From assembly GCF_003590095.1 (NCBI RefSeq), contig NC_039481.1, positions 5,332,001 through 5,396,000 on the forward strand: a stretch of DNA of 64,000 bases, given 5' to 3'. This document shows positions 37,920 to 50,133 of the stretch, in pieces. The DNA comes from Trichoplusia ni. Taxonomy: Eukaryota > Arthropoda > Insecta > Lepidoptera > Noctuidae. Below the pieces are notes generated by a model. That model searched no databases. It was not told the DNA's origin and worked only from the letters and a program-made list of their open reading frames with translations. How positions within the stretch are numbered: the stretch's first letter is position 1; every line of letters starts with the position of its first letter. A program made the position numbers and the translations under genes.

Positions 37920-39238
37920 CTACAGAGATCTTTGCACCTTACGTACATGTTGGCTTTTGGATTCTTTTAAAGCTTGATCTAACTTGTTGGTTAAATGCAA
38001 TAAGTTGGGAAGATCACACTGAAGAATGACATGTTCTATAATATTTTGGCAATGGCTTGCTGCTTTGGCATCTTGTATGCTTGAATTTATTCTTATTGGG
38101 GGTAGTACATGTTCATTTTTCTCAACATCATTTGTTTCTTTGTGCTCTGTGTATTGTCCAAAGCTTTTTGGTTTCATGAGCACAAAATCCATTGCTACCA
38201 TTGGTTTTATTTCCTCATGACAACTTTTTGAGGCCACCTGCATTCAAATAAACATAGAGATAGAGAGTGCTAGTGAGGGGTTAGTCATACAACATGCAAG
38301 CATGCAAAAGGGCAATCACTTTTATATATTCAATTGAAAAAGCATGTAAAAAGCACAAAGTAGAGAAACTTATTTTTTTAGCAGTACTTAATTCTTTAAT
38401 AGCTGAAGATATAAGCACATTTATTTTGTAAGTAATAAATTTCTTTGTAAATGTAAATATTATATTATTTTACCTGTACTTCAAACCTCCATTTTAAGTC
38501 TTGGTATGTTGGGTCTTTTTGCTGCAGTAAATACAAAGCTTCTGATAATTCCACCTTTTTGGTGTTGTAGAACTTTACCAACACCTCCTGTTGTTCATTG
38601 GAGAAACCTGCTAAAGCCAATGATGACTTTAAATCTGCATCTGACAACTGAAAATGATAGAAATAATTGTATTTATTTAAGTATTACATTCCTGACTAAA
38701 ATGTCAGTGTCTAACAAAATTATTCTATTCTTACATTCAGTCTGCATGCTTCCACAATCAGATATACCAATGCATGGACCAAATTTTGCACTTCTGTCAA
38801 TGAAATGTTTAGCTTTTCTGAAAACAAAAAAATACAAAAATCACAGATTAAAGTGACATTCTATTGCTAATTTTGTCATTTCACATTTTAAATATTTAAT
38901 AAGTATGAAGTTAGACAAGGAACTCTGATATAACATGAAGCTTAATGTATAAAGCTTAAAATCTTTCAGAACTCATAAAAGTTTGCATTGACTTGCATAA
39001 AAATAAACAAAACTATTTACCTGCTGCAATAGTATACTTCTTATTATTCACTCCATTATTCAAGAAGTCTAAAGCCAGCTTACAGAAATCGATCAAAACT
39101 GCAACGAAAATCATTTTCAACTTATAATACACAAAACAAAAATAAAACTTTCTTTATCGTATGGTTCTCACCTTGTATAGAGTGTCGGTGAATTAAACTC
39201 AAATGCTCTTTTTGTAACTCGCTTAGGAAAATAATCAT
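37920..39238 (-). CDS. COMMD2: COMM domain-containing protein 2
   Basis: COMMD proteins form the Commander complex that supports endosomal cargo recycling (family knowledge). The five exons are 39238-39172, 39098-39021, 38817-38735, 38647-38474 and 38237-37920, giving 239 aa. The N-terminal helical domain (LSELQKEHLSLI, then LVHALVYLIVEACRLN) is followed by GFSNEQQEVLVKFYNTK. The COMM domain starts at DLKWRFEVQVASKS with the conserved Trp and ends LLHLTNKLDQALKESKSQHV, as in vertebrate COMMD2. It is about 40 residues longer than human COMMD2 because of an insert in the COMM domain (roughly residues 155-195, with KPKSFGQYTEHKETNDVEKN). A minus-strand AATAAA follows the stop within 60 bp. It is divergent from AP3D1. 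Confidence 0.88.
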
Positions 39239-39772
39239 TGTGCGTTTTAGCTGCTTCAGTTAGTATTATATATTCGACCTAGTAATATTTTAAATTAGGT
39301 AGAAAACAAGAATATTTTCTTTAAAAAAATCCCGTATGATATTGACATTGACAGTAGAAATTTACGTCCTAACAACAATGTATTTGACATAATGGAGGAT
39401 TTTACACAACACAACTCACCCAAATCCTAATCTAAGTGTTGTGTTTACTAGTTTTACGTGACATAATAAAATGTACGTTCTCGTCTAAAATTCGTGCTTA
39501 CTCAATTAATTTAGTTTATTCAAATTATTTGATTACCGAAGATTAATTTTAGTCGATATGTTTTTCAAGATGTTCTTCACTTTAATCAAATCACATCAAT
39601 AATTTCTGATCAAAACTAACATGTTGGCTCTATGGTTGTCAATTTCTTGACGTAGACGTAGTTGCTTACGAGTTTTTCAATTTTGTAATTTTGTTGACAT
39701 GTTTCTTTAGTTTTACTTAATTTAATTGATAACAGAATCTTAATTAATGGTCACGGAAGATAGTCCAGCATC
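39239..39772. promoter_or_regulatory. Divergent promoter region COMMD2 / AP3D1
   Basis: The two start codons are 534 bp apart, head to head. No TATA box is obvious. The region is studded with TTGACA/TGTCAA words (about 39343-39353, 39384, 39636, 39650, 39695), a pattern repeated upstream of other genes in the window. Confidence 0.5.
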
Positions 39773-42700
39773 ATGGCTTTGAAAAAAGTCAAAGGAAACT
39801 TTGAAAGGATGTTCGATAAAAATCTGACGGATTTAGTCCGAGGAATCAGAAATAACAAAGATAATGAGGTATTTATACATGTATCGCTGTGTTATTTTTA
39901 TTTATCCGTTTATTAATATTGGCGATACTTTTGATCATACTCTTAGCCTCTAAAAAATATTCTGGACACTTTCTTTTTATGTACCCCTCCACTGTCACAT
40001 TTTTTCTAGTAAATGAACGAACTTGACCGATTTTAAATAATAATTTAATTTAGCAGTAGGTTTATGGTGATATAATTCTGTATGGTTGATATTTTTGGTA
40101 CAAGCCATAAAATTATGCATTATAGAGACCCTGTCACATACAATATTTAACAGAAATTTGTGTTTACACATTGAATGTCTGCTGTGAACATTAATTATGG
40201 ATACATTTTAAAATTTACATGAGCAACATATTATCTTGTTGACATTTCTGTATGTGTATAAGAATTTTTGGTCACTTAAGTCAATATGTTTCACTACTGA
40301 ACAACATTCTTGAATGATTATACATTGATTATAGTCATGGCTATATTTATGATGAGTATTAAGATTAAGACATCATAAACCAATTATCAGTACACATACA
40401 TCTGTCAAAAAATAATTTTAATGCAGCATAAATATTTTTCAAGTATTAAAAGCATTATTTAATTTTAGTCAAAGTATATAGCACAATGCATGGAAGAAAT
40501 AAAAGTAGAACTGCGTCAGGACAACATAGCAGTCAAAGCTAACGCCGTTGCCAAGTTGACATATGTGAGTATAACTATACAATATGTGAAAATTATTTGG
40601 TATTAATATATGCATGTAGGTATAAAAACTGATAAACATATGTAAACAGTGTACTTCACTGATAACACCAGCACATGGCGATTGCTATGTACAGATCTAA
40701 TAATGGGATGCTATTGTATAAATCAAAATTATACCTGAATGATTTACATAAATCCTTGAAACTTATATGTCAGTTCCAGTATGTGCAAACTTTATCAGTA
40801 AGAAGTTAAATTAAGTTTATCAGATATACCTGTTCTTCTCATGCTTGTACATGTTTCAGCTCCAAATGTTGGGATATGACATATCCTGGGCGATATTCAA
40901 CATAATAGAGGTGATGAGCTCCAATAAGTTTACTTACAAGCGCATTGGATACTTAGCGGCCAGTCAGTCATTTCATGCAGATTCTGAACTATTAATGCTC
41001 ACTACTAATATGATTAGGAAGGATCTCAATGCACAGAACCAGTATGAGGCGGGGCTGGCTCTCTCTGGCCTCAGCTGTTTCATATCGCATGACCTAGCCA
41101 GAGACTTGGCTAATGATATCATGACTTTGGTAAGCTTAACTTCTTTACACTTTCTCATTATTTGTTCAACAAGCAGGGTTCAGATCTTTTGAGTTAAGTA
41201 TAAATGATATAAAATGCCTGTAAAATGTTACTTGCAAAAGTTTCTAATAAGAATCTTATTTTTCTTGTTTTTTTAGATGAGTTCAACTAAACCATATTTA
41301 AGAATGAAAGCAGTTCTAATGATGTACAAGGTATTTCTAAGATATCCAGAGGCACTAAGACCTGCATTCCCAAAATTAAAAGAGAAACTAGAAGATCCTG
41401 ATCCAGGTACAATACAGTTTATTAAATTGTATGTAATGATCATACATTTCACATTTTGTCCATATCATATTTTTTTATTTTTAGGAGTACAATCAGCTGC
41501 TGTAAATGTGGTGTGTGAGTTAGCCAGGAAGAATCCTAAGAACTACCTCTCATTAGCTCCAGTATTTTTCAAGCTGATGACAACATCCACCAACAATTGG
41601 ATGTTGATTAAAATTATCAAATTGGTAAGTACTGAACTTTCACTAACACTTTTTGAACTTTACTTAATGAACTAATTATGTATGTTTTTTATTATTGTAC
41701 TTCTTATAATACAACTGCCAGGGAAGACAATAATGGGTTTTATTGTGTGTCAAAAATGTGTGTTTCTTCTGTATTCAACAGTGAGTCAGCAACAGCCATG
41801 AGAACAGTATCTTTTCAAGGTATAACTGGTACTAATTATTCCTAACAGTTCCACAGTTTGAAAACATTGATATCAATGATGAGTAAATCATGTCAACTGT
41901 TATCATTATTAGATTAGAAATTATTGTTCTAAGAATGGTTATTGTTCTGTGGAATCAACAAATGAATGTAGAAAATTGTTTGGTATCTTTATTTATAAAC
42001 ATATATTTTGAAAGCAAGTCAAGAGGCTATGATGCATCCTATTATTAAATGCAAGCATGTTATAAATATAACACAGGTTTTTATTATTTAAGACATGTAA
42101 TTATGTGTCTTATCAATGTGTTTTTAAATGAATGTTTTGAACTTTGCTCTACATTTCCTGAAATAACTTATGAATTCTTCACAGTTTGGTTTAATGACAC
42201 AGTATGAACCAGACATTGGGAGAAAAATAACACAAAGCCTCATAGATCTAATTTGCAGGTATTACCTACTAGTGGAACTTACAAGAAACAGTGTTTACCA
42301 AAACTGCTAGATTCATTCACCACACCTCACCATTGATCTATTATAATTTAGTGAAAACCACATTCTGACTATACTGGAATGTTTGAAATGTACAACCTAT
42401 AAAAAAAACGCTAGAAAGAAAAACTCACAAATATATTTAATAAGCATGACTTGTTGTAAATTTCTAACATTCAAATTTCCTCTGGAAATATTGTACACAA
42501 ACAACACTAAATTGGCACATCCAACTCACGTTTTGTATTATTTTTGCTGCTGAGAAATGTTAGAACAATGTGTGCGACGTTTGTCTGCACATGGGATGCA
42601 ACTACAGAAAGGAGAGTCTACATTAAGGGAATTTCGAACAGAGCCCATGTCATCATTAGCTATCAGTTGCCATCACATAAGCTAGTCTTATGTAGTTTCA

Positions 42701-45700
42701 TTGTGTTTGTTGCAGTTTGGTGCCTTAACCCCATTAGAGCCTCGACTTGGCAAGAAACTGATAGAACCGTTAACTAACTTAATACATAGGTGAGTCAGTG
42801 ACTGTCAATCAGTGCAGGAACATCACCAACCTTTCAAAATTGTAACTCTACTGACAGTACATTTATTTTAGTAATATTTAGTCATTATAATTGTGTTGTC
42901 TTATCTATTTTTAGTCTCTATGGGGTGAAAGGAAATATAATGTGTATTCTTTTGCGTATCTAAGACTAGCTATTAACATGTTATACTATAGTTGCTATTA
43001 TGTTTACAATATCTAGATGTTTAGTGCAATTGTTGTCAACATTATTTTTTGTAACAAAAAAAGAACAGCTTGCATTGCTTTTTTAACATTTTATTTAATA
43101 AGCTTTTTTGTATACACTGTAGCACTTCAAGACTAGTGAACACATTAGAGCTTTGGAACACTAGTTTTATGCTTTGAATGTGAGCAATGTTTTGTGTTAC
43201 CTTTAGATTGTACAGTTGGAACTGAACTTTTTATTGTGAATGTGCAAAAATAGCACTAACACAACTACTATAAATAACATTTATAACATAGGTAATAAAC
43301 AGCCACATTTATTTGTTACAAAAATACTGAATGTTGAAGAAAATTAAGTCTCCAGAATAACCATACACTAAAGAAAAAAAAAGAAATACTTCTCAAAGCA
43401 TGGCGACTTTACAGTATGTATTAAAACCCAATGTCCAATCCTTGAAATATCTGTACAAGACTTCCGAAAGGCAACAAAAAAAACTAAGTCTTCTAACATC
43501 AAAATATACGTATTTAGCGTAATATTAACCACGAATATTACCCTCAAATCGGGAAATTTGCCTGAACTAACAGTAATTCAAGGGCAGTATCTTTTATATA
43601 ATTTTTATTTATAGTCGGTCAAAGGTTTCTTAATGCATTATACATATTCTCGGATTGAAATGGTTAATGGAAAATTCTAATTTTTAATAAGGTTTTAAAT
43701 ATAATAAATAAAATGAATATATATGATATTCTTTACGACAGTACGTCTGCGATGTCGTTACTGTACGAGTGCATCAACACGGTGATTGCCGTGCTGATCA
43801 GTATCAGCAGCGGGATGCCGGGCCACGCCGCCTCCGTGCAACTCTGTGTCCAGAAACTTAGAATACTCATTGAGGACAGTGACCAAAACTGTAAGTTTGA
43901 AGCTGAATAATGTCTTTATTGTTATCCTAGTTTTCTAAATTTGGAAATCTTAAAAGACCACATTCCTTAATGTGGAGGACAGTTTGGATTAAATGAAAAT
44001 TACCCATGTGGAAGTAATTGTTTATGTTGGGTTCATATTGATACAGCTAGTTACTTTGTAATATATATATATGATCATCAGCTACCATTTCAAAGTTTAA
44101 TATAAGGGCAGGTAATAAATATTCTCCATTCTTTCGGTTAAATGTTGGTCTCTTGTCTTACAGTGAAATACCTCGGTCTGTTGGCAATGTCAAGAATTCT
44201 CAAATCCCACCCGAAATCAGTGCAAGCCCACAAAGATCTTGTCCTGGCTTGCCTCGACGACAAAGATGAGTCAATCAGGCTGAGGGCATTGGGCTTGTTA
44301 TACGGAATGGTACGCTTTTTTTTAATTATATATTTCAATTGTAATGTGAGAATATTGTAAAGCAAAATTTAAAATATTATTTTGTATCACCAGGTATCTA
44401 AAAAGAACTTGATGGAGATTGTAAAGAAGTTGATGGTGCACATGGACCGCGCCGAAGGCACGCTCTACCGCGACGAGCTGCTGACCCGCATAATTGAGAT
44501 ATGCTCTCAGAACAACTACCAGCATGTCGTTGACTTCGAGTGGTACGTCACCGTGTTGGCTGAGCTCACCGAGATGGAGACCAGCGCTAAACACGGTTGG
44601 TACACTGTTCAGTAAATTATTACACTGACATAGCTCAAAAAGGCAGGCGCTCTTTGTAGAATAAGAGTGGTGTGTACGTGAGTGCATATAATAATGTGTG
44701 TTTGTGTTCGCAGGTCGCATCGTGGCGGCGCAGCTGACGGAGGTGGGCGCGCGCGTGGCGGAGGTGCGCGAGTTCGCGGCGCGGGAGTGCGCGGCGCTGG
44801 TGGCGCGCGCCGCCGCGGCCCCGCCCGGGCCCGCCTCCAAGGAGGTGCTGTACGCCGCCGCCTTCGTGCTCGCCGAGTACTGCCGGTACGCATTACCATT
44901 GCTAGTGATTACCAAGATTAGTTTGCACGTCACTTTAACATAACTACATAATATTATGTAGATTTGTTTTATATTATAAGAACGAATTAATATACTGAAA
45001 TGCTTCTTTATAATGGCAGTATAATCGTGTAATCAATATAATCGTGTTTCCTTAATAGTCTTTCCCTTAGAAAATCTCACGATTGACACATTCTCGAGAT
45101 GACACACTAATACAAGTGTAAGGTGTCAATGTCGTTAACATTGGTGATACCTCCCCTAGCGAGGAGTCGGTGATGCGTTCGTCGGTGTGTGCGTTGCTGC
45201 AGTGCGGCGGCATCTCGGGCGGCAGCGTGCGCGCGCGAGCTGTGTGCGTGCACGCCGCGCTCAAGCTGGCCGCCAACCTGCTGCAGCTGTACGAGGCCAG
45301 GAACGACAAGGACGCCGCCATCGATGTTAGTAACTTACTGACTTTAAAATCTATTGATTATGTGTTGCACGTCACAACTCTGCTTAAAGAAGTTATATTT
45401 AGTCGTATTTTACTTTTATGATCCTTCGCAGTGATATGAAATACTAATTACTCTTTCTATGGTTTTTCACCAGCAACCACTTATTTCAAGCATAAAAAAT
45501 AATAAATTATGCACTAAAATAATTTAAATTATGAGTAAATCAATTTCTTTTTACAAGAATAACCAGTTTAGTCACCATAGTTTGAATAGGCACTCTACAG
45601 TGCCTCATAAGTGTCATGAGTCCACCTTGTTAATAATTTCCGCAGGTGATCCGCGAGGCCCTGTCGGGCCTGCGTCCGCTGCTGTGCAGTGAGGACATGG

Positions 45701-48627
45701 AGGTGCAGGAGCGCGCGCACAACGCGGCGGCGCTGCTGGCGCTCGTGCTGCAGCGGCTCAGCCCCGCCGACGCCGCGCTCACGGAGCACGCTGAACACAC
45801 GCCCAGGGACGATGCCATACTAGTCGAGCACGACCAGAGGTAACACCATTTGCGTATATGTATACTCTGTTCTACCCTCAACCAATCTATGCCTGATTTC
45901 GAAGTTAAAATACAAAAAAAAAAAACCATTTTATATGCACGAAATGTTGCCAGACACTAGATCCGTTGATGCGCTCATAGTTGTTTATTTAGCCTCATGC
46001 GCGCCGCAAAACTATTATTCAGTTTCCATTAAAATAAAAAAAAATCAATAAAGTATACGCCTATGTTTTAATTTAATTCTATACACTTATACGTATCTAT
46101 CGTACAACAGTATATTTGTAGTTGAAAGGTTTTTACTTTTTTTTACAGCAACAATGCAGAGACGGTTGAAAATATTGAAGATCTGAATGGAGAAAGTTCT
46201 GCGCAAGGATTTAGCGGCGGCTTGATCGAGGAACTCGCGGAACTCTTCGAAGGAGAACTAAAACCTGTCGCACCCAAGGCACAGAAGAAAGTGCCGATGC
46301 CTGCAGAGTATGGATATTTACCTATTATCTGCATTTCTGTCAAATGCTTTTTTGTCTGTTAACTTTACTATGCATGAAAATAGTTACTTATATCGGAGTG
46401 TTTTAATCCTAAAACAAATGCACTCTCCTAGCATTTTCTTTTTGAAAAGATCAGGTCCAATATGCAGAGACCTTGTTGAGATCTTTATTGTAAAATGAGA
46501 TGAGGCCTCTACCAGAGGCCATTTTACTACTAGTATTGTTTCCTAGTCGAGTAACATTTAATAAGTTCTATAAGCTTTACAATTGTCTGTGTGTTCTGCA
46601 GCTTGAACCTAGATCAGTGGCTGTGCCAGTCGCGCTGGTCGTCGGACAGCTCTAGCTCGGAGGGTGAGCCCGAGGCCGCGGTGTTCGCGCCGCCGCCGCG
46701 AGACCCCCGACCTACCGCGCAGTTCACGCCGGAAGAACTAGCCATGGTAAAAGACATTTTCTAAACTGTTGCTGCTTATATAGTACTAACATTTCTGGCA
46801 TGCAGGCCAAGCTTTATGAAATTCAGTGTAGAACTCTAATAATCCAACTTAATATAGCTCCTCTTTCACCAAAAACCACTGAACGGAACCAAACAACGAA
46901 ACTTCTTTATAACCAGAATTAACACATAGGACATTTTTATCCCAATGTTATGTTCCCGTGGGTTCATTTTCGATTACTGGCGGGCGGGCCCGCGGGCGAC
47001 AGTTAGTTTTACCATGAAAGTTCAGTGGTTTTAAAGTTGTAAAAGTAGCGAACATCGTATATTTATATATCATTGTTTGCCGTGTCATAGTTGAGAGAAG
47101 CTCGAAGGCAGGAGCAAGCGAACAACCCGCACTACTTGAAGGACGACTCGCCGCGGTCGTATCAGCAGGACGACGTGCCCATCGCAGAGATAGCACTCGA
47201 AGTGCCACTGCAAGTTCATAGTGAGTATTTATATTTATCCTAGTTGTTTCTAGTTAAAACGATGAAACTTAAAGTACCTAAGCAAATGTTCAATTTCTTG
47301 CTACGACTCAATAAATCGGTATTAATGGTTTATTTTCATATTTTTTCTGTAGCTAAGAGATCTGATAAATACTTAATATCACGAGAAAGTTCCAACAAGA
47401 AGAAAAAAGAGAAGAGGACTTCGAAGAAACGAAAAAGCAAAAAAGATAACAAACCTTCTAGTGACTCAGACAGTGAGGGTATGTAAACTACATTCTGACT
47501 TTTATAATCTTTAACTTACAGTTTACGTGTAGAATAAAAATAATGGTTTGAATTTGTATGTGATACACAGAGGAGGCCCACATCAGCCGGCCGGCCGTGG
47601 CGGAGGGCGGCGAGCTGCCGGAGGGCGCCGCGCTGTCGGACGACGAGCCGCCGCCGCCACGGGACGACCCGCACCGCGCGCTGGACCTCGACCTCGACCA
47701 GTCAGTACACAGTACACACCATGCACACTTGTCTCGTGACGGCAGACAAAACTTACCAGCTGTGACTAACTTGACATCACCTTTATTCGCAAACCACACT
47801 ATATGGTGATGTCTTTTTGCACACACAGAGATAACTTGACATTCATAGCCAACTCTTAAATTATTGTCGTTTGGTGTATACAGGTGTAGACACATTGCAT
47901 AAAAAGCATCAGTATGATTACAATTTCATGAATATGCATGCTTATATTTCCAGACCACTGCGTGAAGAAGAGCTGCTTACATCGAGGATACACCAGTACC
48001 CTTCGCCCGAAAGTGGCCTGCTGGAGAAAAAGACAAAAATATCTAAGTCGAAGACCAAATCCACCGACAAAGATGCTGCCGACAAACCGTCCAAGAAGAG
48101 GAAGGAAAAGAAATCTAAGCAAAAGACAGTAGACTTAATGTTACCAGAAGTAACCCAGATTGATGTTGAAGAGGGTTTACTGATCGATGACGTAAGCAAG
48201 ACGAATGGCAAAAACACTTCGAAAGGCAGCGACGGCGCGGATGATGAAATGACACTTGTTGAACCCCATGCAAAAGGGAAGAAGACTGAAAAACATAAGA
48301 AATCTAAAAAAGAATCTAAAGATAAAGAGTCCAAGAGGAATAAATCGTCCAAAAAAGGTATTAATGTCATTATATAGGAACCCCAACCATTTTACCTTCG
48401 TAGTGAGTGCTCTTTAGATAAACCTTTTTAGTTCTAATAATCGCTATTACTATCATGACTGTTACTAAGCAGTACTTACATTTCAAAGTAGAGAGTTTAG
48501 ATTTGCATTTTTATAATAATTATGACTAGATTCTAATATATTTACCTTATTTTCAGGCAAACACGAAAAGAAAACTGGATATGAAGAGGCATTAGGTATA
48601 TCCACGCCTAGCAAAGAAGTCATATAG
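39773..48627 (+). CDS. AP3D1: AP-3 complex subunit delta (delta-adaptin; fly garnet)
   Basis: This is the large subunit of the AP-3 adaptor, which sorts cargo to lysosomes and lysosome-related organelles such as pigment granules. The 19 exons of the default form are 39773-39868, 40469-40564, 40860-41129, 41277-41406, 41485-41624, 42716-42789, 43742-43890, 44164-44309, 44394-44595, 44714-44885, 45160-45325, 45646-45839, 46149-46310, 46602-46746, 47091-47220, 47353-47478, 47571-47700, 47954-48357 and 48557-48627, giving 1000 aa. The N-terminal alpha-solenoid trunk carries strongly conserved stretches (MFDKNLTDLVRGIRNNKDNE, RILIEDSDQN, CLDDKDESIRLRALGLLYGM). The hinge is Lys/Glu/Ser-rich (about 760-970), typical of delta-adaptin. 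The protein stops at KEVI with a short C-terminus, lacking the longer vertebrate tail. Exon 6 has a duplicate at 42185-42258. An AATAAA lies at 48837-48842. Confidence 0.95.
42185..42258 (+). CDS. AP3D1: AP3D1 alternative exon 6a (candidate mutually exclusive)
   Basis: This 74-nt exon is preceded by TTCTTCACAG and followed by GTATTA. It encodes FGLMTQYEPDIGRKITQSLI plus DLIC. It is homologous to exon 6b and shares the FG..T..EP..G.K.....L..LI pattern, about 10 of 24 residues. Entry phase (0) and exit phase (2) are identical to 6b, so it can join exon 5 to exon 7 without a shift. This form differs from the metazoan consensus at several conserved positions. Confidence 0.75.
42716..42789 (+). 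CDS. AP3D1: AP3D1 canonical exon 6b
   Basis: This 74-nt exon is preceded by TTTGTTGCAG and followed by GTGAGT. It encodes FGALTPLEPRLGKKLIEPLT plus NLIH, which I recall as essentially invariant in animal delta-adaptins. It is therefore taken as the default form. It is part of the alpha-solenoid, residues about 245-269. Confidence 0.9.
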
Positions 48628-49521
48628 TGTACATAATAAGGAAATTGCTTATTTTTCTTAAGTCACGCTACTCACGCTGTCTCAGTGCAATTGTTAATTT
48701 GAACAATTTCAGAATATTTTTTAATGATGATTAGTTCTACATCCAATATATTAGTTATTAACTCTATTCATATTTCAAAGTGAACTATGTCCATTTATAT
48801 GAATATATAATATTTCAATAAGTCTATATAGTAACAAATAAAAAGTTAAATATATTAATCATGTACAGTTTTATTATTAAAAATGATTTATCAATATGGA
48901 GCTTTTCAATTGCATTAACACTCACATTTAAAAAGTTTGATAAACACGTACAGAGGCCATACAAACAAAACGGTATACAATAAAATAAAATATAAACAAC
49001 AAAGTTACAAGATTTTTTCCCAAATATTATATAAAAACATGCAAAAGCACAATACATATTGATAGACCCAATTTATGTGTAATAAATATAAAGAGTCAAG
49101 CGCATATCTGAAAAAGAAAACTGCTTGAGCAACTTCAGCTTCTAATGCCATCTTAATAAAATAAAGCTGGACTTAAGAAATTGTGACAAAATCTGGTTAT
49201 TCATCCTGGACTTACATTTTGAAAGCTATCTATATAAGACACCTTTGCAGTATATTAGCAGGATATAGCTACACAGAGATACTACACAATGCATTATATA
49301 TTCTAACTGATGCAATATGTAATTGGGCTCAATCTGTTTTAGCACGTATCTTAAGAGCATACATACGACTAACATATTTATTGCACCCAAGTACCTTTCT
49401 TTTTGAAAAAGGAACCTTAACCTTTGAGAGCAGTTCTTCACCAGGTCTGCGCTGACCTTATACAAAAAATTTCAACCGAAACAGGTGTCTGGGTTTGCTT
49501 TTTCTTCTGTACAAACAAGTG

Positions 49522-49635
49522 CTAGCAAGACATTCTTTTTCTGCGAGATTTGATTCTATCGCAAACTGATTTCTTTGCATCACCTTTACCGCCAGCGCCG
49601 CCAGGTTTATCTAAATTCTTGTACGTAATCGCTAC
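49522..49635 (-). CDS. Candidate terminal exon B (possible SUCLA2 alternative 3' end)
   Basis: On the minus strand an acceptor GATTTCCATAG opens a 37-codon frame starting VAITYKNLDKPGGAGGKGDA and ending in the basic KSRRKRMSC plus stop. It is phase 0 compatible with the SUCLA2 exon ending at 52630. There is no recognised homology. It could instead be a spurious ORF or part of a nested gene. Confidence 0.4.
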   Translation of the reverse strand, partial: VAITYKNLDKPGGAGGKGDAKKSVCDRIKSRRKRMSC

Positions 49636-50013
49636 CTATGGAAATCAAAAGGTAACAAGTCAAATTTCAATAAATACCCAATACACATAATCGTGATCAT
49701 GAATTGAATTTGTGAATAATACTATGATATTGTGGTTTCTTCGATTCGTTTTCGTTACGCATAGGAGAAGATTTAAAACGAAGGGCATATATCGATAAAT
49801 GAATGTAAATGCCTCTTAGATTCTGTGTGGCAATAGCACAGGCTAATCACATAGCACACTGTAATGCTAGTAGATGCCCACCCTTTAGTTGTAACCCGAC
49901 TAACCCATACACGATACAAGAAGGCAAAACTACTACTTTTAAAAAACATGACATTAAGAAATAAAATCAATAATACTTTATTAACATAATTGCTATCCTA
50001 TATAAATATAAAT

Positions 50014-50133
50014 CTATTCCATTTCCACTGGATAAAATCCAAAATCTAAAGATCTGTTTTCTCTCGCGTAGATAGAGTCATACTCTACACTCGAGCTGTC
50101 CTTTGGTCGCTGCTTCGGATGCCACACCATTAT
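50014..50133 (-). CDS. Candidate terminal exon A (possible SUCLA2 alternative 3' end)
   Basis: The acceptor TGCTACATATTTAG is followed by a 39-codon frame (IMVWHPKQRPKDSSSVEYDS, ending FGFYPVEME and stop), also phase 0. Its composition looks coding (charged, with no AT-driven Lys/Asn/Ile excess). It is unrelated by eye to exon B and to the canonical SUCLA2 C-terminus. Confidence 0.4.
   Translation of the reverse strand: MMVWHPKQRPKDSSSVEYDSIYARENRSLDFGFYPVEME

Noticed and set aside
44322..44933. Long minus-strand reading frame (over 200 codons) opposite AP3D1 exon 10
   Set aside because: It is a shadow of GC-rich coding exons; its Ala/Arg/Pro-rich low-complexity translation is a composition artefact.
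47488..48370. Minus-strand frames opposite the AP3D1 hinge exons
   Set aside because: They are mirror translations of the Lys/Glu/Ser-rich hinge, giving Phe/Leu/Ser-rich nonsense, with no splice or start support.
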